From DATCMH01 sp036563505 (GTDB lineage Bacteria > Pseudomonadota > Alphaproteobacteria > Rhizobiales > Beijerinckiaceae): DNA of 64,000 nucleotides. Both the position numbers and the translations under genes were made by a program. Under the pieces are notes generated by a model. The model ran no database searches. It saw only the letters and a program-made list of their open reading frames with translations, and was not told where the DNA came from. Below are positions 26,391 through 34,736 of this stretch, piece by piece; the first letter of the stretch is position 1, and each line of letters begins with the position of its first letter. The stretch covers positions 124,001 through 188,000 of the forward strand of contig DATCMH010000012.1 of NCBI GenBank assembly GCA_036563505.1, read 5' to 3'.

Positions 26391-27362
26391 GTGGCGGCGC
26401 CCGCCGTCGACGTCGTTCTCGTCAACTGGAACGCGGGTCCCCAGCTCGCCGAGGCCCTGGCGGCCTTAGAGCAAAGCACGATCGCCGCCGACCTCGCGGC
26501 GGTCGTCGTCGACAACGCCTCGCAGGACGGCTCGGCGGATGAGGCGTCCCTGAAGACGGCGGCCCCTGGTCTTGCCCTCACGATCCTGCGCAATCCCGTG
26601 AACCGCGGCTTCGGCGCCGCCTGCAATCAGGGCGCGGCCTCAGGCCAGGGCCGGGCGGTGCTGTTCCTCAACCCCGACACCCGCGTCGCGCCCGACGCCA
26701 TCGCGCAGGCACTCCGGGCCCTCGATGCGGATCCGGCCATCGGGATCGTCGGCGCCCGTCTCGCCGGCGCGGACGGCGCCACGCATCGCACCTGCGCGCG
26801 CCTTCCTACTTTGAGCAGCCTTCTCGGCCAGGCGCTCGCCCTCGACCGTGTCGGTCTCGTGCGCCCGCACTTCATGCGGGAATGGGACCATGAAGATACC
26901 CGGCGGGTCGGGCAGGTCATGGGCGCCTTCCTCCTGATCCGCCGTTCGCTGTTGGATGAGCTCGGCGGCTTCGACGAACGCTTCTTCGTTTATTACGAGG
27001 ACGTCGACCTATGCGCCCGGGCTCAAGCTAAGGGCTTCTCCGTTCTCCACCTCGCGCAGGCGCGGGCCTTCCACAAGGGCGGCGGCACGAGCGAGCAGGT
27101 CAAGGACCGCCGCCTCTTCTACTACCTGCGCAGCCAAGTTCTCTACGCCGCCAAGCACTTCGGCGCGGCGGGCGGTGCGGTGCTTCTCGCCGCCCTGCTC
27201 CTCGTCCAGGTGCCGTTGCGCGCGCTTCACGCCCTCGCGGCGCGCTCAGCCGCCGATGCCGCGGGCGTCTTGCGAGGGGCGGGGCTCCTGGTCCAAGACC
27301 TGCCCAACATCTTGCCCAGAATCCTGCCTCGCCTCACGGCCCGTTCCCGGAGACCCGCATGA
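26391..27362 (+). CDS. Family 2 glycosyltransferase
   Basis: 323 residues from a GTG at 26391, 3 bp after the rfbB stop. VDVVLVNWNAGPQLAEALAAL and VVVDNASQDGSADE are the classic GT2 nucleotide-sugar motifs, VLFLNPDTRVAPDAI is the DxD-like metal site, and GAFLLIRRSLLDELGGFDERFFVYYEDVDLCARAQ is the acceptor-site signature of the WbbL-like rhamnosyltransferase group (split here at FDERFF). A C-terminal hydrophobic segment (VLLAALLLVQVPLRALHAL) probably anchors it to the membrane. It overlaps rfbD by 4 bp (ATGA), tying it to the rhamnose pathway. Confidence 0.86.
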   Translation: MAAPAVDVVLVNWNAGPQLAEALAALEQSTIAADLAAVVVDNASQDGSADEASLKTAAPGLALTILRNPVNRGFGAACNQGAASGQGRAVLFLNPDTRVAPDAIAQALRALDADPAIGIVGARLAGADGATHRTCARLPTLSSLLGQALALDRVGLVRPHFMREWDHEDTRRVGQVMGAFLLIRRSLLDELGGFDERFFVYYEDVDLCARAQAKGFSVLHLAQARAFHKGGGTSEQVKDRRLFYYLRSQVLYAAKHFGAAGGAVLLAALLLVQVPLRALHALAARSAADAAGVLRGAGLLVQDLPNILPRILPRLTARSRRPA

Positions 27363-28222
27363 ACCCGATCACCGTGCTCGGCGCCAACGGCCAGGTCGGC
27401 CGCAGCCTGGTCGAAGCGGCGACCGCGCGGGGGATCCCCGTCCGGGCCGTCACCCGCGACGCCTGCGACGTGACCGATCCCGCGGCCCTGGCGCGGGTGA
27501 CCGAGGGCGCGTCGCTTCTCGTCAACTGCACGGCCTATACGGCGGTGGACAAGGCCGAGAGCGAGGCGGAGCTCGCCTTCGCGGTCAACGCGACCGCGCC
27601 CGAGCAGATGGCCCGCGTCTGCGCGGCGCAGGGCGTCCCCCTCGTCCATATCTCGACGGATTACGTCTTCGACGGCTCGGGCGACCGGCCCTGGCGCGAG
27701 GACGACCTGACGGCGCCCCTTGGCGTCTACGGACGCTCCAAGCTCGCGGGCGAGACGGCGGTGGCGGAACAGCTCGACCGGCACGTCATCCTGCGCACGA
27801 GCTGGGTGTTCTCAGCCTACGGCGCCAACTTCGTGAAGACGATGCGCCGGCTCGGCGCGACGCGCCCGGAACTCACGGTGGTCGACGACCAGCGCGGCGG
27901 GCCGACGGCCGCCGCCGACATCGCCGCGGCCATCCTCACGATCGCCGAGCGCCTCCGGGACGGCAGCACCGCCTGGGGCACCTATCACTTCAGCGGCGCG
28001 CCCGCGACGACGTGGTGCGGTTTCGCGAAAGCCATCCTCGCCGACGTGCAGTCCGTGACCGTGCGCCCGATCCCGACGAGCGCCTACCCGACGCCGGCGC
28101 AGCGCCCCCTCAACTCGGTGCTCGACTGTACGAAGATCGAGCGCGCCTTCGGCATCCCCCAGCCGGACTGGCGTCCGGCGCTGGAGGCCGTGCTGGCGCG
28201 GCTGAAGAATGAGGCGGCCTGA
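27359..28222 (+). CDS. rfbD: dTDP-4-dehydrorhamnose reductase
   Basis: Final step of dTDP-L-rhamnose synthesis, NAD(P)H-dependent. 287 residues. GANGQVGRSLVEAA binds the cofactor, NCTAYTAVDKAESE is a family signature, and STDYVFDGSG with YGRSKLAGE holds the catalytic Thr, Tyr and Lys. RTSWVFSAYGANFVKTM is also characteristic. Its ATG overlaps the TGA of the preceding glycosyltransferase gene. This completes the pathway in the order A-C-B-(GT)-D, with the reductase placed after a glycosyltransferase. Confidence 0.95.
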   Translation: MNPITVLGANGQVGRSLVEAATARGIPVRAVTRDACDVTDPAALARVTEGASLLVNCTAYTAVDKAESEAELAFAVNATAPEQMARVCAAQGVPLVHISTDYVFDGSGDRPWREDDLTAPLGVYGRSKLAGETAVAEQLDRHVILRTSWVFSAYGANFVKTMRRLGATRPELTVVDDQRGGPTAAADIAAAILTIAERLRDGSTAWGTYHFSGAPATTWCGFAKAILADVQSVTVRPIPTSAYPTPAQRPLNSVLDCTKIERAFGIPQPDWRPALEAVLARLKNEAA

Positions 28223-28277
28223 CCCCCTGCGCATTTCGTCCAAGACGCGCGCGACGCCGCGTGTCATCGTGCCCGCG

Positions 28278-29144
28278 ATGAACCCGGTCTCGCCCGAAGC
28301 CTCGCTCGACGCCGCGCCGGCGCGCATGGGTGACGTGACGCGTTTCTGGCGCGTGGAGCGCTACCGCGGGCTGGAAGGCTTGCGGGCGACATTCCGGCGC
28401 CACCGCTACGCGCGCCACACTCACGAGACCTACGCAGTGGCGGCGATCCTGGAAGGCTGTGAGACCTTCTTTCACCGCGGTGAGCAGCGCTACGCCTTCG
28501 CCGGATCCTTGGCGGTCGTGGAGCCCAACGAACTGCACGACGGCGAGCCCTATGGCGGCCCCTTCGAGTACCGCACGATCTATCCCTCGCCCGCCCTGAT
28601 GCAGGAGGTGGCCGAGGATCTCGCCGGACGATCGCTGCCCGGGCCGCCGCATTTCCCCCGCTCCATCATGCCCGATCCCGGGCTCGCGGCCGATCTCGCG
28701 GGCCTTCACGCGGCGCTCGATGCCGGACGGGCGGGGATTCCGCTTCTGGAGCAGGATGCCCGCCTCATCGCCTTTCTCGGCCGCCTCGTCGCGCGGTGGG
28801 GCGAGGTCGCGCCGGTTCGAAGGCAGGGCCGGGAGAGCCGCGCGGTGAGCCTCGCCCGACAGGTCCTGGACGAGGGCTACGCCGAGGAGATCGGGCTGCC
28901 TCACCTGGCGCGGGTCGCGGGCCTGTCGCAGAGCCACCTCATCCGGGCCTTCCGCGCCGAGACCGGGCTGACGCCCCATGCCTACCTGATCGACCGCCGC
29001 TTTCGCGCCGCGCAAGCCCGGCTCAGCTGCGGCGAGGGCCCGGCCGAGGTCGCGGCCGCCTGCGGCTTCTGCGATCAGAGCCACCTCAACCGCGTCTTCA
29101 AGGCCCGCATGGGCGTGACGCCGGGGCTTTATCGCGCGGCTTGA
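28278..29144 (+). CDS. AraC family transcriptional regulator
   Basis: About 288 residues from ATG 28278 (MNPVSPEASLD). The frame extends to 28209, overlapping rfbD, but those residues are not domain-like. The N-terminal cupin (AraC-binding) domain includes HTHETYAVAAILEG and VVEPNELHDGEPYGG. Two C-terminal helix-turn-helix units follow: LPHLARVAGLSQSHLIRAFRA and PAEVAAACGFCDQSHLNRVFK with the usual GVTPGLYR ending. It precedes azlC and azlD on the same strand. AraC regulators of this shape often neighbour AzlCD or LysE exporters, so control of amino-acid export is a reasonable inference. Confidence 0.88.
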   Translation: MNPVSPEASLDAAPARMGDVTRFWRVERYRGLEGLRATFRRHRYARHTHETYAVAAILEGCETFFHRGEQRYAFAGSLAVVEPNELHDGEPYGGPFEYRTIYPSPALMQEVAEDLAGRSLPGPPHFPRSIMPDPGLAADLAGLHAALDAGRAGIPLLEQDARLIAFLGRLVARWGEVAPVRRQGRESRAVSLARQVLDEGYAEEIGLPHLARVAGLSQSHLIRAFRAETGLTPHAYLIDRRFRAAQARLSCGEGPAEVAAACGFCDQSHLNRVFKARMGVTPGLYRAA

Positions 29145-29170
29145 GGGCGTTTGCGGAGGCGTTCGGGCCT

Positions 29171-29485
29171 CTTGCCCGGCCACCCCTCACCTTCGCGCTG
29201 ACGCGCTCGCTTCGCCTGCCGGTGCGCAGGCGAAGCCCTCTCCCCGGAAGGGAGAGGGTTTTGGCGCCCGAGCATCGGCCCTGTTCTCGATGACCTGATA
29301 CGGTGATGCGCGTCCCTCCTCTCCCGGCAGGGGAGAGGGTCGCGTCGGCGGAGCGGCCGACGCGACGAGCGCAGCCGAAGGCGAAGCGGGGGTGAGGGGG
29401 TGCTTGCCGGAGGCACCCGAGCCCATGCCCACCACCCCTCATCCGCCCTCGCTGGCGCGAGGCCACCTTCTCCCGCAGAGGGGAG
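29171..29485 (+). repeat. Composite palindromic repeat A-D, copy 1 (fills most of the 29145-29565 spacer)
   Basis: Part A (29171-29401) begins CCCCTCACC and ends GGTGAGGGG, and inside carries a 10-bp-arm hairpin CTTCGCCTGC-N6-GCAGGCGAAG (29210-29235), CCCTCTCCCCGGAAGGGAGAGGG-type palindromes (split arms at about 29236-29259), and CCTCTCCCGGCAGGGGAGAGG. Part D (29434-29485) has CCCCTCATCCGCCC and CACCTTCTCCC. The same A-D unit occurs inverted at 62062-62380, and part A alone at 32494-32730. No gene is visible in the 421-bp spacer. Confidence 0.85.
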
Positions 29486-29565
29486 GATCACGCCTCTTTT
29501 GTCCAAGACGCGCCCGGCCGCGATGCGGCACTCGTCGCTCCCCATCCTTGCTCCCGATCCCGGCC

Positions 29566-30279
29566 ATGGACCTGACGACCTCTCATCGCCCCACACCGTT
29601 CGCCGAAGCCCGTGAGGGGGTCCGGGACTTAAGCCCGGCGATCGTCGCCGCGATCCCGATCGGCCTCCTGTTCGGGGCGGTGGCCGCGTCCAAGGGGCTG
29701 TCCGTCCTTGAGGTGACTCTGATGTCGGCGCTCGTTTTCGCTGGCGGCGCGCAGTTTGCCGCGATCGAGATGTGGGCCTGGCCCGTACCCATCGCGGCGC
29801 TCGCGGTCTCGACGCTTCTCATCAACCTGCGCCACGTGCTGATGGGCGCGTCGCTGGCGCCCAAAACCGGCGCTTTCACCACCGCTCAGCGTCTCACGAG
29901 CTTCGCCGTGATGGCCGACGAGAACTGGGCCTTCGCCGAGCGCCGCGCCGTCGAACGCCCGCTCACCTTCGCTTATTTCGGCGGAGCGGGCGCCGTGTTC
30001 TGGTTGAATTGGGTGGTCTGGAGCACGCTTGGCGCGCTCGCCGGGCCGCTCCTCGGCGATCCGGCCCGGCTCGGCGCCGATTTCGCCTTCACGGCCTTGT
30101 TCATCGGTCTTATCGCGGGCTTCGGCCGCGCCCCGCGGACGCTGGCAGCGGTGGTGGCGAGCGCTGTCGTGGCGGCCGCGGTGCACCGCCTCCTCGGTCC
30201 GCCCTGGCACGTCGCGACCGGCGCGCTGGCCGGCATCCTAGCCGCCTACCTCGCCGCCCCGAAGGAGGCCGCCCGATGA
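29566..30279 (+). CDS. azlC: Branched-chain amino-acid exporter, large subunit (AzlC family)
   Basis: 237 residues from ATG 29566 (MDLTTSHRPTPFAEAREGV); the frame is open into the repeat upstream but that part is not family-like. DLSPAIVAAIPIGLLFGAVA and SALVFAGGAQFAAIEMW are the AzlC signatures, followed by LINLRHVLMGASLAP and further helices typical of the YgaZ/AzlC permeases that export branched-chain or related amino acids. Its stop overlaps the azlD start (ATGA). The AraC gene upstream is the likely regulator. Confidence 0.9.
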   Translation: MDLTTSHRPTPFAEAREGVRDLSPAIVAAIPIGLLFGAVAASKGLSVLEVTLMSALVFAGGAQFAAIEMWAWPVPIAALAVSTLLINLRHVLMGASLAPKTGAFTTAQRLTSFAVMADENWAFAERRAVERPLTFAYFGGAGAVFWLNWVVWSTLGALAGPLLGDPARLGADFAFTALFIGLIAGFGRAPRTLAAVVASAVVAAAVHRLLGPPWHVATGALAGILAAYLAAPKEAAR

Positions 30280-30578
30280 GGCTCGACCCGGCGGTGCTCG
30301 CCGCCATCCTCGCCATGGCCGCCGTGACCTACGCCACCCGGATCGCCGGGATCGCCTTGGCCGGCCGGCTGTCCCTGTCGCCCCGTGCCCAGGCCGCCTT
30401 CGACGCGATCCCGCCCGCCGTGCTGACCGCGGTGATCGCGCCCACCGCGCTCGCCACCGGCTGGGCGGAAACGATCGCTGCGGCGGTCACGATCGTCGCG
30501 GCGACGCGCCTGCCGCTGCTGGCCGTCGTGGCGGTCGGTGTCGTCGCGATCGTGGCCTTGCGCCAGGCCGGCCTGTAA
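30276..30578 (+). CDS. azlD: Branched-chain amino-acid exporter, small subunit (AzlD family)
   Basis: 100 residues, almost entirely hydrophobic with about three to four membrane helices. VTYATRIAGIALAGRLSLSP is the AzlD/YgaH signature; it is followed by AFDAIPPAVLTAVIAPTAL and a final helix. It starts inside the azlC stop codon, the normal pairing of the two-subunit exporter. The next gene, aminopeptidase P, is convergent with only 4 bp between stops. Confidence 0.9.
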   Translation: MRLDPAVLAAILAMAAVTYATRIAGIALAGRLSLSPRAQAAFDAIPPAVLTAVIAPTALATGWAETIAAAVTIVAATRLPLLAVVAVGVVAIVALRQAGL

Positions 30579-30582
30579 CGCC

Positions 30583-32400
30583 TCAAGCGAGAGGGCGGGT
30601 GGCCTTGTCGAGCCAGGCGCGAGCTTCGGCGTCGAGCTCGGGCCCGACGACCTCACGCACCTTGGCATGATAGGCGTCGAGCCAGGCGATCTCGCCGGAA
30701 GTCAGCAGCGCCGGCTCGATCAGCGCCTGGTCGAAAGGTGCGAAGGTCAGGGTCTCGAAGCCGAGCATCTCGCGTTCCGCGCCCTCGACCGCGCGGGGTT
30801 CGACGAGGACGAGGTTCTCCAGCCGAATGCCGTAGGCGCCCGTCTTGTAATAGCCCGGCTCGTTGGAGACGAGCATGCCGGGCTCGAGGGGCGCCGTGCC
30901 GGTCTTGGCGATGCGCTGCGGCCCCTCGTGAACCGAGAGATAGCTGCCGACGCCGTGGCCGGTGCCGTGGTCGAAATCGAGCCCCGCTTCCCAGAGCGGC
31001 CGGCGAGCGAAGCCGTCGATCTGCGCGCCCGAGGTGCCTTTCGGAAACACGGCGGTGACGATGGCGATATGGCCCTTGAGCACCCGCGTGAAGCGGTCGC
31101 GCATCTCCGGGGTCGGCGCGCCGACGCTGATCGTGCGGGTGATGTCGGTGGTGCCGTCCTCGTATTGGGCGCCCGAATCGACGAGCAGCAACTCACCCGT
31201 GCCGACCCGGCGGTCGGTGGCGCGGGTGACGCGGTAATGGACGATGGCCCCGTTCGGCCCGGCGCCGCAGATCGTCGGGAAGGACACATCCTTGAGCGCA
31301 CCGGTCTGGGCACGGAAATCTTCCAGGGCCTCGACGACCGCGATTTCGGTGAGGCGCCCGGCCGGCGCCTCGCGGGCGAGCCAGGCGAGGAAGCGCGCCA
31401 CCGCGACGGCGTCTCGGCGGTGCGCCGTGCGGGCGCCCGCGATCTCGGCCGCGTTCTTGGCGGCCTTCATGAGCGTGATCGGGTCCGGCCCGACATCGGC
31501 GGTGCCGCCCCCCGCCTCGATCCGCCGCACGAGCGCCACCGCCGCCGTGCCCGCGTCGAGCCGCACCCGCGCCTTCGCGTGCCCGAGCGCATCGAGCCTC
31601 GGCCCGAGCTGGTCAGGAGCCGCGACATCGGCGAGCTGCCCGATCGCCGCGCCGGCCTCGTTCGTCATCTTGGCCGGGTCGAGGAACAGGGTGGGGCGGC
31701 CCTCCGCCGGCACGAGGGCATAGCCGAGCGGCAGAGGGGAATGGCTGACGTCCCCACCGCGCAAGTTGAAGAGCCAGGCGAGGTTGTGCGGATCGGAGAC
31801 GACGAGCGCGTCGACCCGGGCAGCCTCGAGCTTCGCTTGAAGGCGCGCGAGCTTCGCCTCGCTCGCCTCCCCTGCGAACGCGGCGGGATGCGGGCGAACC
31901 GGAGCCTTTGGCAGAGGCGGCCGGTCGATCCAGATCACGTCGACGAGGTTGATGTCGACGGGCGCGACGGCGCCGCCCGCCGCCTTCGCCGCCGCCTCGA
32001 GCTTGCGCACGCCGTCGGGCGTGTGGAGCCAGGGATCGTAGGCCAGCGTGCCGCTGCCGAGATGGCCCTCGATCCAGGCCTCCACTGAGGTCTGCGCCAG
32101 GGGGACGGGGGTGACGACGGCAGTGTCGACCTGATCTCCGGCCTGGAGCGTGTAGCGGCCGTCCACGACGAGAGCGGCCTTGTCGAGGAGGATCACCGCC
32201 GTGCCGGCGGAGCCCGTGAAACCCGTCAGCCAGGCGAGGCGCTCCGCGCTCGGCGGCACGTATTCCGACTGATGCTCGTCTGCGCGGGGCACCACGAAGC
32301 CCGACAGCCCCCGCCGGGCGAGCTCTTCCCGAAGCTGCGCGACCCGGGCCGCGACCCGGCTCTTGGCGGTGCTGTCCTCGAAGCTCTGAAAGCGGGCCAT
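30583..32400 (-). CDS. Xaa-Pro aminopeptidase P (M24B), long form
   Basis: 605 residues from ATG 32400 (MARFQSFEDSTAKSR). Cytosolic dimetal enzyme that removes N-terminal residues preceding proline. Two N-terminal creatinase-like domains (about 15-330; GFVVPRADEHQSEYVPPS is typical) precede the pita-bread catalytic domain. Metal ligands are visible in LLVDSGAQYEDGTTDITRT (about 405), HGTGHGVGSYLSVHEGP (about 479), SNEPGYYKTGAYGIRLEN and LVEP. A short C-terminal M24_C domain follows. This three-domain form resembles eukaryotic APP1 and is common in alphaproteobacteria. The 401-bp upstream spacer holds repeat A copy 2. Confidence 0.92.
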   Translation of the reverse strand: MARFQSFEDSTAKSRVAARVAQLREELARRGLSGFVVPRADEHQSEYVPPSAERLAWLTGFTGSAGTAVILLDKAALVVDGRYTLQAGDQVDTAVVTPVPLAQTSVEAWIEGHLGSGTLAYDPWLHTPDGVRKLEAAAKAAGGAVAPVDINLVDVIWIDRPPLPKAPVRPHPAAFAGEASEAKLARLQAKLEAARVDALVVSDPHNLAWLFNLRGGDVSHSPLPLGYALVPAEGRPTLFLDPAKMTNEAGAAIGQLADVAAPDQLGPRLDALGHAKARVRLDAGTAAVALVRRIEAGGGTADVGPDPITLMKAAKNAAEIAGARTAHRRDAVAVARFLAWLAREAPAGRLTEIAVVEALEDFRAQTGALKDVSFPTICGAGPNGAIVHYRVTRATDRRVGTGELLLVDSGAQYEDGTTDITRTISVGAPTPEMRDRFTRVLKGHIAIVTAVFPKGTSGAQIDGFARRPLWEAGLDFDHGTGHGVGSYLSVHEGPQRIAKTGTAPLEPGMLVSNEPGYYKTGAYGIRLENLVLVEPRAVEGAEREMLGFETLTFAPFDQALIEPALLTSGEIAWLDAYHAKVREVVGPELDAEARAWLDKATRPLA

Positions 32401-32493
32401 GGGCGTCCTCGATGCCGGGGAGGCGAGGATTAGGGGCAAGCGGGAGGGGAGGCAATCGGGAGCAGCGATCCCGCTCAAGCTGAGGCGCTAGGG

Positions 32494-32730
32494 CCCTTGC
32501 CCGGCTTCCCCTCACCCTCGCGCTGGCGCGCTCGCTTCGCCTGCCGGTGCGCAGGCGAAGCCCTCTCCCCGGAAGGGAGAGGAGTTGAGCGCCCGAGTTT
32601 CGGTTCTGTAGTCGATAGCCTGACACGGCAGAGCGCGTTCATCCTCTCCCGGCAGGGGAGAGGGCTCGTGCGGAACGCAGGTTCCGAACGAGCAAGCGGA
32701 GCAACGCGAAGCGGGGGTGAGGGGGTGCTC
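32494..32730 (+). repeat. Palindromic repeat A, copy 2 (spacer 32401-32801)
   Basis: Same orientation as the copy at 29171 and closely similar: CTTCGCCTGC-N6-GCAGGCGAAG hairpin at 32535-32560, CTCTCCCCGGAAGGGAGAG, CTCTCCCGGCAGGGGAGAG and terminal CCCCTCACC / GGTGAGGGG. It is followed by the shared junction GGTGCTCGCCG...ACCCGAGC, but part D is missing or decayed. The rest of the 401-bp spacer shows no gene. Confidence 0.85.
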
Positions 32731-32801
32731 GCCGTTACCCGAGCTTTTGCCCTTTATCCCCGCTCGAACATTACCCTTCATCTCGGACGCGGCGCGCTCC
32801 C

Positions 32802-33695
32802 TCAACGCCTCAACGTCAGCGCCGCCCAGCCCTCGATGTCGCGGCGCTTCACGAGCCTCAAGCCCTGCGCCGCGTAGGCTGAGAGCACGCCCGGCACGTC
32901 CCGGGCGAGCAGCCCGGAAAGGATCAGCGTTCCGTGTGGCGCCAGCACGCGGGCGAGCGGCGGGGCCAAGCGCATCAGGGGCCGCGCCAGGATGTTGGCG
33001 AAGACAAGGTCGAAGTGCCCCGCCCGGTCGGCGAGGGGGCTTCGCGTGCCGGGGCCGACATAGAGCGAGAGCCAGGGGCTCACCCCATTGAGGCGCGCGT
33101 TCTCCCGCGCGACCCGCACCGCCTCCGGGTCGATGTCGCCGGCCACCACCCGGCGGCGCAGGGCTTTCGCTGCGGCCAGGCCTAAGATCCCGGTGCCGGA
33201 GCCGACGTCGAGAACGTGGCGGGGCCGGCGGCGCTTCAACTCGTCAACGAGGGCCAGCAGACAGCCCAGCGTCGTGCCGTGGTGGCCCGTGCCGAAGGCG
33301 AGCGCGGCCTCGATCTCGATGGCGAGATCATTGACGCGCCGCGCCGCGCGGTCGTGTGATCCATGCACCAGGAAGCGGCCGGCGCGCACGGGGTTGAGCC
33401 CTTCGAGCGAGGCGCTGACCCAATCCTGCTGGTCGATCGCCGTGAAGACGCCCTCATCCGCGACGTCGCCCACGATGGGCCGGACGAGATCGCGGATCGC
33501 GTCCTCGTCCGGCGGGGACGCGAAATAAGCCTCCAACAGCCACGACGAACCGTCCTCGGTCTCGAAGGCGGCCACCGCCGTCTCGGCCGGGTCGAAGACC
33601 TCGCCCAACAGGTCGGTCATGGCGCGGGCCGCCCGCTCCGTCGTGGTGAGGCGGAGGATGTGGGTCGGACGGTTCGGGTGCAGGCCTTCGAGCAT
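32802..33695 (-). CDS. prmA: Ribosomal protein L11 methyltransferase
   Basis: SAM-dependent methyltransferase that trimethylates ribosomal protein L11. 297 residues if read from ATG 33695 (MLEGLHPNRPTHILRL); ATGs at 33722 and 33731 are alternatives. The N-terminal L11-recognition domain contains WLLEAYF; FGTGHHGTTLGCLLAL and LDVGSGTGILGLAAAK bind SAM, and FDLVFANILARPLM holds the catalytic NIL(A) motif. The family's AFGTG(x)H motif is intact. It is divergent from the SDR gene with about 126 bp between. Confidence 0.92.
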   Translation of the reverse strand: MLEGLHPNRPTHILRLTTTERAARAMTDLLGEVFDPAETAVAAFETEDGSSWLLEAYFASPPDEDAIRDLVRPIVGDVADEGVFTAIDQQDWVSASLEGLNPVRAGRFLVHGSHDRAARRVNDLAIEIEAALAFGTGHHGTTLGCLLALVDELKRRRPRHVLDVGSGTGILGLAAAKALRRRVVAGDIDPEAVRVARENARLNGVSPWLSLYVGPGTRSPLADRAGHFDLVFANILARPLMRLAPPLARVLAPHGTLILSGLLARDVPGVLSAYAAQGLRLVKRRDIEGWAALTLRR

Positions 33696-33821
33696 GACCT
33701 GCCCATACCATCGCCGCGGCATGCGCGCCACGGAACCGCGAGTCCCGTCGGAGGTTGGCCCGTCGTTGCCGTCTCGTCGGCCAGGCCCGCGCCGCGACGA
33801 CCCACGCCCGGAGGCTCAACC

Positions 33822-34697
33822 ATGGCAGGACGTCTCTTCGACAAGGTCGCGATCGTCACGGGCGCCGGCACCGGCATCGGCGAGGCGGTGGCGCTGAAAT
33901 TCGCCAAGGAAGGCGCGCGCCTGCTGCTGGCCGGCCTGCCCTCCGACCCCGTCGACGAGGTGGCGCGCCTCATCACCGGCGCCGGCGGTTTCGCGGAGGT
34001 GTTCCAGGGCGACCTCGCCGAGGAGCGGGACGCGCAAGGCTGCGTCGAGGCCTGCATCAACGCCTACGGGCGGCTCGACGTGCTGGTGAACGTCGCGGGC
34101 GTTTTCCTCGTCACGGCCGAGACACAAGATTATCCCATCGAGGCCTTCGATGAGACGCTTCGGGCCAACGTGCGTTCAACCTTCCTGATGACGCGCTTTG
34201 CTCTGCCGCACCTGCAAAAAACCTACGGCAACGTCGTCTCGACGGGCTCGGAAGCCGGGCAGATCGGCATCGCCAAGAACGCCATGTACGGCGGCACCAA
34301 GGCCTTCATCCATTCCTTCATGCGCGGGGTCGCGGTGGAGCAGGCGGCCTACGGCGTTCGCGCCAACTGCGTCTGCCCCGGACCCATCGACACGGCCTGG
34401 ACCCACAAGGAGACGGGCCCGATGGACCGCCAGATGGAGAAGACGAACCTCCAGGCAACCCCCATGGGCCGGCTCGGCACGCCCGAGGAAGTCGCCAACA
34501 TCTTCGCTTTCCTCGCCTCCGACGAGGCGAGCTACGTCACGGGCGCCCTGTACTTCGTCGACGGCGGCATCACCGTCGGCAAGGGGCCGGTCGGCGACCA
34601 GGCCTCCTCGCATTTCAAGGCGCCGCCGAAGGGCACGCTGCCGACGCGCCACGCCCACGAGGGCCTGCGCAACAAGTCGACCGAAACCCTGACCTGA
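33822..34697 (+). CDS. SDR family oxidoreductase
   Basis: 291 residues from ATG 33822 (MAGRLFDKVAIVTGAGTGIG). Classical short-chain dehydrogenase: TGAGTGIG cofactor loop, LVNVAGVFLV (NAG-like motif), VVSTGSEAG with the catalytic Ser region, YGGTKAF as the YxxxK pair, and a DGGITVGKG C-terminal motif. A tail of about 30 residues (PVGDQASSHFKAPPKGTLP) is longer than usual. The substrate cannot be deduced. It is followed on the same strand by a Gfo/Idh oxidoreductase (39 bp) and a manganese catalase, an apparent stress-related group. Confidence 0.88.
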   Translation: MAGRLFDKVAIVTGAGTGIGEAVALKFAKEGARLLLAGLPSDPVDEVARLITGAGGFAEVFQGDLAEERDAQGCVEACINAYGRLDVLVNVAGVFLVTAETQDYPIEAFDETLRANVRSTFLMTRFALPHLQKTYGNVVSTGSEAGQIGIAKNAMYGGTKAFIHSFMRGVAVEQAAYGVRANCVCPGPIDTAWTHKETGPMDRQMEKTNLQATPMGRLGTPEEVANIFAFLASDEASYVTGALYFVDGGITVGKGPVGDQASSHFKAPPKGTLPTRHAHEGLRNKSTETLT

Positions 34698-34736
34698 CCG
34701 GCGCGCAACTTCGGCGCGGATCGACGGGAGACAGCC

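Noticed and set aside
29145..29565. CRISPR array or tandem repeat
   Set aside because: The palindromic motifs are different nested hairpins within one dispersed element, not equal repeats with unique spacers, and there are no cas genes.
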